From CAZFCK01 sp964517355 (GTDB lineage Bacteria; Desulfobacterota; Desulfovibrionia; Desulfovibrionales; Desulfovibrionaceae): a DNA stretch of 37,074 nucleotides. Of the stretch, positions 30,538 to 37,074 are shown piece by piece. Positions within the stretch are counted from its first letter, which is position 1. Every line of letters begins with the position of its first letter. Where the stretch lies: the NCBI GenBank assembly GCA_964517355.1, contig CAZFCK010000018.1:1-37074 (forward strand). The letters run 5' to 3'. A program made the position numbers and the translations under genes. The notes below the pieces were generated by a model. It was not told the DNA's origin. It ran no database searches and saw only the letters and a list, made by a program, of their open reading frames with translations.

Positions 30538-31701
30538 TTAGATTACCTCCAGTTCCGCATGCAGCGCGCCGGAAGCCTTGAGCGTCTGCAGGATGGAAAT
30601 GAGGTCGCGCGGCGTTGCGCCTATGGCGTTGAGGCCGTCGATCATCTCCTGCAACGTGGCGCCTTCAAGCATGACGAGCCTGCGGTTTTCTTCCTGTATG
30701 CCGATGTTCGTCTGCGGCGTGACCACGGTTTCCCCCTGGCTGAAGGGGCCGGGCTGTGAAACCTGCGCGTTCTCCTGGATCACGATTTGCAGATTGCCGT
30801 GGGAAACGGCGACCTTGGAGAGCCGCACATCGCGTCCCAGCACCACGGTGCCGGTCTTTTCGTCCACCACGACCCTGGCCCTGTTGTCCGGAGTGATTTC
30901 AAGATTTTCGATGGAGGCCATGAACGGCACGAGATTGTTGCGGTACTGCTCGGGCACGTGCAGTTCCACGGTGCTGACGTCTTGGGCGCGCGCGTATTCG
31001 CCCCCAAGAGTTTCATTGATCTTCTCGACCATCTGCTGCGTTGTGGTGAAATCCGCTAGGCCCAGATGCAGCAGGATGCCTTCCTGCTGGTTGAATTCGA
31101 AGGGCACCCCGCGCTCAATGGTGCAACCGCCCGGAATGCGCCCCACGGTGACGATGTTCTTCTGCGCCGTGGCGGCCTGACCGCCGGCGGAATAGCCGCC
31201 GAGAGCCAGCGCGCCCTGAGCCAGGCCGTAGACCTTGCCGTCCACGCCCTTGAGGGGCGTGAGCAGCAGAATGCCCCCGAGCAGACTTGTGGCGTCGCCC
31301 AGCGAAGAGACGGTGACATCGATGTTGGAGCCCGGTTTGGCGGAAACGGGCATATTGGCGGTCACCATGACGGCGGCCACGTTTTTGGGCTTGAGATTCT
31401 TCTTGTCCACGCCCACGCCCATGTTTTCAAGCATGTTGATCATGGACTGGATGGTGAAATCCGATTTGTTGCTGTCGCCCGTGCCGGAGAGACCCACAAC
31501 GAGACCGTACCCAACCAGGGAGTTGTCGCGCACGCCGCCGAATGTGGCGATATCCTTGATGCGTACCGCCTGGGCAGGGGTTCCGGCCGCCAGCAGCGCG
31601 GCCAGGAGCGCCATGACCGCCGCGAACCGGCCCAGGGCCGTAGCGCTGCGCAGCGGATGATATGTTTGTTGCGGCGCGAGGCGCCGTGATGTCCTGTTCA
31701 T
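30538..31701 (-). CDS. flgI: Flagellar P-ring protein
   Basis: 387 residues. A signal peptide occupies residues about 1-45 with an unusually long basic start, ending AQA. It is followed by VRIKDIATFGGVRDNSLVGYGLVVGLSGTGDS (start shown by RIKDIATF), the universal FlgI opening. Later segments QEGILLHLGLADFTT-like, S-L-G-D-A-T-S-L-L-G-G and the end IGATPRDLISILQTLKASGALHAELEVI fit FlgI. It forms the periplasmic ring around the rod in the peptidoglycan layer. The ATG at 31701 has AAGGAGG upstream; a frame twelve codons longer is rejected. Confidence 0.96.
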   Translation of the reverse strand: MNRTSRRLAPQQTYHPLRSATALGRFAAVMALLAALLAAGTPAQAVRIKDIATFGGVRDNSLVGYGLVVGLSGTGDSNKSDFTIQSMINMLENMGVGVDKKNLKPKNVAAVMVTANMPVSAKPGSNIDVTVSSLGDATSLLGGILLLTPLKGVDGKVYGLAQGALALGGYSAGGQAATAQKNIVTVGRIPGGCTIERGVPFEFNQQEGILLHLGLADFTTTQQMVEKINETLGGEYARAQDVSTVELHVPEQYRNNLVPFMASIENLEITPDNRARVVVDEKTGTVVLGRDVRLSKVAVSHGNLQIVIQENAQVSQPGPFSQGETVVTPQTNIGIQEENRRLVMLEGATLQEMIDGLNAIGATPRDLISILQTLKASGALHAELEVI

Positions 31702-31768
31702 GTTCGCCCTCCTTGGCGCTGGGTACGACTGTCGCATGATCCCTTCCCGGCGTGCTTCGTTTTCGCGG

Positions 31769-32500
31769 TTAGAACGGCCACACGTTGTCGAGTAGCCGCA
31801 TGACCCATCCGGCCTTCTGCTTGTCCGCCAGAACGCCCTTGCCGTAGTACTCGATGGAGGAGTTCGCCAGATGCGTCGAGTTGATGGAATTGCTGGAGTC
31901 GATATCTCTGGGGCGCACCAGGCCGCGTATGACCAGAATCTGGGTTTCGTCGTTGACCCGCACCTCGCGCGCGCCCTCCACCTGCATCAAGCCTCCGGGC
32001 AATATCCTCACGACCCTCGCGGCCACCGTCGCCTTGACCGTTGATCCGCGATCCGTGGAGGCCGTACCCTCGAACTTGTTGTTCGTGGTGGTGGCGGCCA
32101 CGCTGCCGTCACCCTGCCCCTGGGAAAGGCCCAGAATATTGGCGCCGCCCACGGGATCGATCCCCACGGTATCCTTGCCGAAAAAGCTGGTCACGCCGAT
32201 ATCCATGCTGGATTTGCGCTCCGTGTCGGTGTTGGCGCTGTGCTTGCCGCTGGAGACCTCCACAATGTTGATGACAACGATGTCGCCCACGCGCCGCGCG
32301 CGATTGTCGGAAAAGAGCTGTTCGGCGCTGCCCGGATTATAGAGCGAGCCGGGGTTGTACGTCTGTTCGGCCTCGACATCGTCCTCCGCGAGGGCGGACA
32401 TGGTGGGCATGGTTTCGGCATTGTGTTGGCGCTGCACGCAGCCAGCCGAAAGCGCCACAAGGGCCGCCAGACCGAGAATGAATGCGCTTGCGCGTTGCAT
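31769..32500 (-). CDS. flgH: Flagellar L-ring lipoprotein
   Basis: 243 residues. The signal peptide ends in a lipobox, LSAGC21, so the mature protein is a lipoprotein. Diagnostic segments are LFSDNRARRVGDIVVINIVEVSSGKHSANTDTERKS (shortened to RARRVGDIVVI), N-N-K-F-E-G-T-A-S-T-D-R-G, and GLVRPRDIDSSNSINSTHLANSSIEYYGKG (key part VRPRDIDSSNSI). It forms the outer membrane ring. The ATG at 32500 has AAGGAG upstream; the longer frame to 32560 would hide the signal peptide and is rejected. The 67-base space to flgI has no strong structure. Confidence 0.96.
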   Translation of the reverse strand: MQRASAFILGLAALVALSAGCVQRQHNAETMPTMSALAEDDVEAEQTYNPGSLYNPGSAEQLFSDNRARRVGDIVVINIVEVSSGKHSANTDTERKSSMDIGVTSFFGKDTVGIDPVGGANILGLSQGQGDGSVAATTTNNKFEGTASTDRGSTVKATVAARVVRILPGGLMQVEGAREVRVNDETQILVIRGLVRPRDIDSSNSINSTHLANSSIEYYGKGVLADKQKAGWVMRLLDNVWPF

Positions 32501-32519
32501 GGAAACTCTCCTTTGCGGG

Positions 32520-33524
32520 TTAAAATACCTGTACGGTCTTGGCGTCCACCACGCGGGCATAGACCTGCACCTGGCTTTGCACGTTGCGTACCGGAATGTT
32601 CTGGTCGAAACCGCCGTCGGCCATGGCCAGCGCCGGCACCTGTAGATGAACGTTGGGGCCGTTGTACACCAGCTGCACCACGTCGCCCTTGCTGATCAGG
32701 GGCACGGCGTCCAGGTCCGCCATATAAATGACTTCACCCTTGCCCAATGCCGACTTGACGCGCCACGGGCCGCCGTGTCCGTCCCACACGTCGGAACGGA
32801 GATAGGCCAGGTTCTTGCGCTCCATGGTCATGGTGGCGTTGTTCACCACGTCGCCGCGATTCAAGGGACGCGCCGCCGCGGGCACCATTTTCCAGAGGTC
32901 CAGATACACGCTGCCCGAAAGGCCGCGTTGCACGCTGCCGTCCATGGCGACCTCGGTGATACGCAAGGGGTTGCGGCCAGGCTTGAGCGCGGCCGCGCCC
33001 ACGTCCACCTGCACGGTGTTGGTGGGGTCGCGCAGAAAGACGTTGTCGGGAAGCCGGAAATCGCGAAACTCCGGTTCGCCCCCAAGTTGCCGGGCTTTCG
33101 GCGTCAAAGAGTTGACGACGATTTGCAACAGCTTTTGCTGGGGCACAATGCCGCCGCCGCGCTGAATGGCGATGCTTGTGGGCAGGATGCAATAGCGCGC
33201 CTGCTCTCCAAGGTAGGCGTTCAAGGCCTGGGCGAGCTTGTCGCGGCTTATGCTCATGGGGCGTAAAGACTTGTCCGGCGCAGGGAAGAGCGCTGTCACG
33301 GCCAGGCGTTGCCAGGTTTCCTGGTCCAGCTGCCCCACAGGCTGGGCGATTTCACCGAGCAGCACCATGGGCCCCCGCACCACGGCGGCGTCCCGGATCT
33401 GCAGCCGCCATGCCGTTTGCGCGCCCAGCAGGCGCCGCGGCGCGACAGCGGTCAGCAGCAGGACGCAGATGAGCGCGATGGACACTCCGGCCGGTATGTT
33501 CAAAAAGGGGCGGTTGGCGTGCAT
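32520..33524 (-). CDS. flgA: Flagellar P-ring assembly chaperone
   Basis: 334 residues. An N-terminal hydrophobic signal sequence (about 13-33) directs export. The C-terminal half (from about 200) is a SAF domain, with ARPLNRGDVVNNATMTMERKNL, then G-K-G-E-V-I-Y-M, I-S-K-G-D-V-V-Q-L-V and IPVRNVQSQVQVYARVVDAKTVQV, all typical of FlgA ends. It helps FlgI assemble in the periplasm. The N-terminal part is longer than in E. coli (219 residues) and less conserved. The ribosome-binding site AGGAGG lies six bases before the start. Confidence 0.92.
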   Translation of the reverse strand: MHANRPFLNIPAGVSIALICVLLLTAVAPRRLLGAQTAWRLQIRDAAVVRGPMVLLGEIAQPVGQLDQETWQRLAVTALFPAPDKSLRPMSISRDKLAQALNAYLGEQARYCILPTSIAIQRGGGIVPQQKLLQIVVNSLTPKARQLGGEPEFRDFRLPDNVFLRDPTNTVQVDVGAAALKPGRNPLRITEVAMDGSVQRGLSGSVYLDLWKMVPAAARPLNRGDVVNNATMTMERKNLAYLRSDVWDGHGGPWRVKSALGKGEVIYMADLDAVPLISKGDVVQLVYNGPNVHLQVPALAMADGGFDQNIPVRNVQSQVQVYARVVDAKTVQVF

Positions 33525-33549
33525 GGTTCCTCCTGAAGTGTTTCCCGGC

Positions 33550-34332
33550 CTAACGCTTGATCTGGTTCGCGATGCCGAGCATGGAGTCGGACGTGGTGAT
33601 GGCCTTTGAGTTGGCTTCGTAGGCGCGCTGCCCCACGATCATGTTCACCATTTCATCGACGATTTCCACGTTGCTCATTTCCAGATACCCCTGGGCGATG
33701 GTGCCGACGTTGTCTTCGCCCGGCACGCCCTCCACGGATTCTCCCGAGGCTTCGGTCTGATAATAGAGGTTGCGGCCCACGCTTTTGAGGCCCGCGGGAT
33801 TGATGAAAGTGTACAAGGGGATGTCCACGCCGCCGAGTTCCTCGCCATTTTTGTCCAAAGCGGCCAGATGGCCGTTTTCCGAAATAACGATGTTGCTTGT
33901 GTCGTCGGGCACGGCGAATTCGGGCTGCAGCACGTAGCCGTTGCTGGTGACGATGGTGCCCTCGTCGTTGAGCTTGAAGGAGCCGGCGCGGGTGTAGGCC
34001 AATTCTCCATTGACTTCCACCTGCAGGAAGCCGTCGCCCTCAATGGCGAGGTCCAGGGCGTTGTCGGTGGATTGATAATCGCCCTGGCTGAAAATCTTGT
34101 GCACAGTGGCGGGGCGCACGCCCATGCCCACCTCCATGCCCGTGGGGATGCGCCGCCCGTCCTGGGTCAAAGCGCCGGCGACCTTCATGTTCTGGTACAT
34201 GAGGTCCTCGAATTCGGCTCTATCCTTTTTAAAGCCGATGGTGTTCACATTGGCCAGGTTGTTGGCTATCACGTCGATGTTCAGCTGCTGGGCGGTCATA
34301 CCCGTGGCCGCTGTCCATAAAGAGCGCATCAT
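33550..34332 (-). CDS. flgG: Flagellar distal rod protein
   Basis: 260 residues, the same size as E. coli FlgG. It begins MMRSLWTAATGMTAQQLNID followed by V-I-A-N-N-L-A-N-V-N-T-I-G-F-K-K. It has G-D-G-F-L-Q-V in the centre and ends NVEIVDEMVNMIVGQRAYEA plus N-S-K-A-I-T-T-S-D, all diagnostic. It builds the distal rod outside the wall. AGGAGG precedes the first of two adjacent ATG codons. It lies 33 bases after flgF. Confidence 0.97.
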   Translation of the reverse strand: MMRSLWTAATGMTAQQLNIDVIANNLANVNTIGFKKDRAEFEDLMYQNMKVAGALTQDGRRIPTGMEVGMGVRPATVHKIFSQGDYQSTDNALDLAIEGDGFLQVEVNGELAYTRAGSFKLNDEGTIVTSNGYVLQPEFAVPDDTSNIVISENGHLAALDKNGEELGGVDIPLYTFINPAGLKSVGRNLYYQTEASGESVEGVPGEDNVGTIAQGYLEMSNVEIVDEMVNMIVGQRAYEANSKAITTSDSMLGIANQIKR

Positions 34333-34365
34333 ATGCCGTATCCTCCTGAGTAAAATGGCGGGAAC

Positions 34366-35145
34366 CTAGGTGGTCTTGCCAATTTTTTGAATCGCGTTGT
34401 CGTCGGTTTCCTTCGTGCCGCTGATGACCTTTTGATAGGCTTCAAAGGCCCTGTGGGCCTCGATCATATTCACCATTTCCTCCACCACGTTGACATTGGG
34501 CATTTCCAGGTAGCCTTGGGCGACCTCGACGTCCTCCGCCGGTATTTCCTGCGCGTCGCTTTGTTCGTCCTTCGTGAAAAGGTTGCTGCCGAATTTGCGC
34601 AGGGCCGCGAGATTGTCCAGGGTGACGATGTCGAGCTGGGCGACTTCCGCGCCGTCAGCCGTGATCACGCCCTGGCCGTTCACGCTGATGGAGGAGTTTT
34701 CGGGCAGCTCGACCACGTCGCCCCCGGCCAGCACGGGAAAGCCCTGTGCGGTGACAAGCTGGCCGTCCGCGCTGACCTTGAAATTTCCATTCCTGGTGTA
34801 AAAGTCCCCCATATCCGTGCGGACCTTGAAGAACCCCGTGCCCACGATAGCCAGATCCAGGGGGCCGTCCGTCTGTTTCATGCCCCCTTGCGAGAGATCC
34901 ACGCGCTCGTCGGCCAGGCGGACCTTGGAGATGAGCACGGCGTCGGGCAGGAGCTGCTTGTCCTCGAGGCTCAGGACGGGTTGCATGATTTTGTCGTGGG
35001 CGAACTGGATCATAACGTTTTCAAAGGTGAATCTGTCCTGCTTGAAGCCGGTGGTGTTCACGTTCGCCAAATTGTTGGCGATGATGTCCAGGCGGTGTTC
35101 CTGGCCCATGGCGCCGAATAGAGCGGAATAGATGGCGTCTTGCAT
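34366..35145 (-). CDS. flgF: Flagellar proximal rod protein
   Basis: 259 residues. It begins MQDAIYSALFGAMGQEHRLD, then I-I-A-N-N-L-A-N-V-N-T-T-G-F-K-Q-D-R-F, and ends NVNVVEEMVNMIEAHRAFEA plus Y-Q-K-V-I, the FlgF/FlgG family frame. The centre D-L-A-I-V-G-T-G-F-F-K-V-R is FlgF-like. It is the first gene of the flagellar operon. The ATG at 35145 is chosen on the conserved N-terminus; AAGGAG lies about ten bases upstream, slightly far. A sigma-54 promoter lies just upstream, so the mRNA leader would be only about 18 bases. Confidence 0.95.
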   Translation of the reverse strand: MQDAIYSALFGAMGQEHRLDIIANNLANVNTTGFKQDRFTFENVMIQFAHDKIMQPVLSLEDKQLLPDAVLISKVRLADERVDLSQGGMKQTDGPLDLAIVGTGFFKVRTDMGDFYTRNGNFKVSADGQLVTAQGFPVLAGGDVVELPENSSISVNGQGVITADGAEVAQLDIVTLDNLAALRKFGSNLFTKDEQSDAQEIPAEDVEVAQGYLEMPNVNVVEEMVNMIEAHRAFEAYQKVISGTKETDDNAIQKIGKTT

Positions 35146-35173
35146 AAGCTGGGTTCTCCTTGCAGGAGAGGTA

Positions 35174-35189
35174 TGCAAGAGCCTTGCCA
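35174..35189 (-). promoter_or_regulatory. Sigma-54 promoter of the flagellar operon
   Basis: The minus strand reads TGGCAA-GGCTC-TTGCA, matching the -24/-12 core at all positions but one. The -12 GC is at 35175-35176, giving a start near 35163, just upstream of the flgF ribosome-binding site. The upstream 110 bases are AT-rich. The promoter predicts control by a flagellar sigma-54 activator (FlrC/FleQ type) that is not encoded in the window; control by the adjacent NifA-like protein is a possibility to test. Confidence 0.85.
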
Positions 35190-35303
35190 AGCGGAGAATC
35201 GGGGAATTGGAAGAAAGTAATTTTTAACAAAATTAGAAATTTTATAGCAATATACTTTTCAATATTGTTAATAACACAACTTAACGCTTGGCGCCCCCCA
35301 CAG

Positions 35304-35317
35304 GCCACATTTGTGGC
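35304..35317. promoter_or_regulatory. Short palindrome in the flgF-nifA intergenic region
   Basis: GCCACA-TT-TGTGGC is a perfect 14-base palindrome, about 115 bases upstream of the flgF promoter and 88 bases upstream of the nifA start codon. Its position fits an upstream activator site for the flagellar promoter or an operator for nifA. Nothing more can be said from one example. No convincing sigma-70 or sigma-54 promoter was found for nifA. Confidence 0.3.
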
Positions 35318-35404
35318 AACTTCAAAAAATCAGTATGTTACACCACACCATCTCAAGCGCCGCTCATGCGCCCTTCCCGGCATCCTCCTTGCTAGGGCAA
35401 TGCC

Positions 35405-36991
35405 ATGTCCACAAGCATCCACACTCTTGAAATTGACGCGCTCCACGCCATCAGCCGCGTCATCGACAGGGCCTTTGACCTTGAAGGCGCCTTGCGGGAT
35501 GTCCTGCGCATCCTTTCGGACACCTTAAGCATGAAGCGCGCCACAATCACCCTCATGGACAGGGAAACCGGCAGGCTCGTCATCAGCGCGTCCCACGGCC
35601 TGAGCATGGAGGAACGCGCCCGCGGCGTCTACAATCTGGATGAAGGAGTCACGGGACGCATCTTCCAAAGCGCCAAGCCCTATTATGTTCCCGACATCCG
35701 CCACGAGCCCCTGTTCATGGACAAGACCGGAGCCCGGAAGATCGAGAAAGGGCGCATCTCGTTCATCGGCGTGCCCATCATCCTGCACGGCCATCCCATG
35801 GGCGTGCTCAACGTGGACCGCCTTTTCGACGACAACATCCCCTATGAGGAGGATATCGGCTTCCTGCGCGTCGTGGCCACGCTCGTGGCCCAATGCGTCA
35901 GCATCAACGAGCAGGCCCGGGCCAGAGAGGAGCTCCTGCGCCGGGAAAACGTCACCTTGCGCTCCAAGCTCTCCCGTGTGAACAAAGGTCCCTTCATCGT
36001 GGGCGTCAGCCACGCCATGCAGGAGGTGCAGCGGCAAATAGAAAAAGTGGCGCCCACAAAGGCCACCGTGCTGCTGCTCGGTCAATCGGGCACCGGAAAA
36101 AGCCTCATCGCCAAGATCATCCATGAACTTTCCGACCGGAAAAGTAGCCCCTTTGTGAAGGTCAACTGCGCCTCCATCCCGGAAAACCTCCTGGAGTCGG
36201 AACTGTTCGGCTATGAAAAGGGCGCGTTCACGGGGGCGTCCGCAGCCCGCGCCGGACGTTTCGAAGACGCCCACACGGGCAGCATCTTTCTCGACGAGAT
36301 AGGGGAACTCACCCTGGGCTTGCAGGCCAAACTGCTGCGCGTGCTGCAAGACAAGGAGTTCGAACGCCTGGGCGACAACCGCACCCGGCACGTGGACGTG
36401 CGCATTCTCACGGCCACCAACCGTCAGTTGGAAGATCTGGTGGAAGAGGGGCTTTTTCGCGCCGATCTCTATTACAGGTTGAATGTTTTTCCCATTCAGG
36501 TGCCCCCGTTGCGCGAACGCAAGGAGGACGTCACCCGCCTGCTCAACCACTTCCTGGAAAAAGTCTCCCGCGAATACGGCAGGGTGCTCACCTGCACGCC
36601 GGGCGCCATGAAAATGCTGGCAAAATACAACTGGCCGGGCAATGTGCGCGAAATGGAAAACCTGGTGGAACGCCTGGTCATCATGGCCGAGGGCACGCGT
36701 ATCGATACGGGCATGCTCCTGCCCTACCTTTCCCAGGAGCGTCATGAAGGGGGGCATGCCAGGGAGCACGCCAAGGATCGCGCCCTGCTGCTCGGGGAAA
36801 CAGCGCCGACCCTGAAGGATATGGAACGCAACGAAGTCGTTGCCGCACTGCGCCGCAACGACTGGATACAACACAAAGGCGCCAAGGACCTGGGCCTCAC
36901 GCAACGGCAAATGGGCTACCGCGTGCGGAAGTTCAAACTCGAAGGCCTTATCGCTGAGGAACGCGCCAAACTGCGCTCCACGAAAAAATGA
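35405..36991 (+). CDS. nifA: NifA-type sigma-54-dependent transcriptional activator
   Basis: 528 residues. A GAF domain spans about 24-168. The AAA+ domain has Walker A G226-QSGTGKS (with Gln where most family members have Glu), the sigma-54 contact loop GAFTGA (273-278), Walker B IFLDEI (294-299) and the arginine-finger region FRADLYYRLNVFPI. A Fis-type helix-turn-helix is at the C-terminus (GAKDLGLTQRQMGYRVRKF). Domain order, N-terminus and the motif LTQRQMGYR are those of NifA. The interdomain cysteines of oxygen-sensing rhizobial NifA are absent. Both mapped nif promoters here are sigma-54 type, so it probably drives nifV and nifH-nifB. An alternative is a related activator such as VnfA/AnfA or NorR; the nif context favours NifA. 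The ribosome-binding site (AGGG) is weak. Confidence 0.88.
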   Translation: MSTSIHTLEIDALHAISRVIDRAFDLEGALRDVLRILSDTLSMKRATITLMDRETGRLVISASHGLSMEERARGVYNLDEGVTGRIFQSAKPYYVPDIRHEPLFMDKTGARKIEKGRISFIGVPIILHGHPMGVLNVDRLFDDNIPYEEDIGFLRVVATLVAQCVSINEQARAREELLRRENVTLRSKLSRVNKGPFIVGVSHAMQEVQRQIEKVAPTKATVLLLGQSGTGKSLIAKIIHELSDRKSSPFVKVNCASIPENLLESELFGYEKGAFTGASAARAGRFEDAHTGSIFLDEIGELTLGLQAKLLRVLQDKEFERLGDNRTRHVDVRILTATNRQLEDLVEEGLFRADLYYRLNVFPIQVPPLRERKEDVTRLLNHFLEKVSREYGRVLTCTPGAMKMLAKYNWPGNVREMENLVERLVIMAEGTRIDTGMLLPYLSQERHEGGHAREHAKDRALLLGETAPTLKDMERNEVVAALRRNDWIQHKGAKDLGLTQRQMGYRVRKFKLEGLIAEERAKLRSTKK

Positions 36992-37022
36992 ACATTGCTC
37001 CGGGATGGAAAAACGATCAGAC

Positions 37023-37074
37023 TAGCGCATTTTCGCCTTGAAACAAGGCTCTCCCCTGAAACAATTTCCAATTG
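37023..37074 (-). repeat. Partial copy of the 105-bp dispersed repeat (right window edge)
   Basis: Read on the minus strand, these 52 bases match positions 54-105 of the complete repeat with one difference (A for G at 21859's equivalent, in the linker between hairpins 2 and 3). They include hairpin 3, half of hairpin 2 and the terminal ATGCGCTA. The copy begins 32 bases after the nifA stop codon and is cut by the window edge. Hairpin 3 could contribute to ending the nifA transcript. Confidence 0.95.

Noticed and set aside
1..37074. CRISPR arrays, tRNA or rRNA genes, prophage or transposase genes
   Set aside because: None was found: there are no regularly spaced repeats, no cloverleaf with CCA-type ends or rRNA-like sequence, and no integrase, capsid or transposase motif in any frame.

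Overview
The window looks like chromosomal DNA of a sulfate-reducing bacterium of the Desulfovibrio group (Desulfobacterota). The main evidence is a periplasmic tetrahaem cytochrome c3 with the exact haem spacing and mature length of the Desulfovibrio protein, a nif operon of the anaerobe type (nifI1-nifI2 between nifH and nifD, NifD with an extra insertion, short NifK), and a flagellar operon ordered flgF-G-A-H-I-(FlgJ/M23)-flgN-K-L-csrA-fliW. Identifications rest on motifs and gene order read by eye; no database search was possible.

Layout. 1-51: half of a dispersed, three-hairpin repeat. 165-5968, all on the minus strand: cytochrome c3, a GT-C type membrane glycosyltransferase, a MerR-like regulator, pheT (with no pheS beside it) and a small monohaem cytochrome c. 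6446-7321 (+): an exported DsbA-like thiol oxidoreductase. 7427-8596 (-): a VanZ-like membrane protein, a 52-residue membrane protein and a secreted protein resembling H-type lectins. 8815-10945 (-): modABC, molybdate import. 11097-12206 (-): nifV, homocitrate synthase. 12574-21786 (+): nifH-nifI1-nifI2-nifD-nifK-[2Fe-2S] ferredoxin-nifE-nifN-nifB. 21784-21888: a complete 105-bp copy of the repeat, whose first bases form the nifB stop codon. 22048-23721 (-): a hydantoinase/oxoprolinase-family protein. 23943-35145 (-): an eleven-gene flagellar operon. 35405-36991 (+): a NifA-type sigma-54 activator. 37023-37074: the other half of the same repeat.

How the genes work together. The central block supplies most of what a molybdenum nitrogenase needs: molybdate (ModABC), homocitrate (NifV), the iron-sulfur core of the cofactor (NifB), the assembly scaffold (NifEN), the enzyme (NifHDK), the ammonium switch-off proteins (NifI1/NifI2) and a small ferredoxin that may protect the enzyme or carry electrons to it. 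nifV and nifH are divergent, and each has a good sigma-54 (-24/-12) promoter. The likely activator, NifA, lies 14 kb away on the far side of the flagellar operon, which itself has a near-consensus sigma-54 promoter.

The least expected item is the repeat. It has imperfect terminal inverted repeats and three consecutive hairpins. The two base differences seen between copies both fall between hairpins. Copies sit at both window ends and between the nif and flagellar blocks, with the middle copy inverted relative to the end copies.
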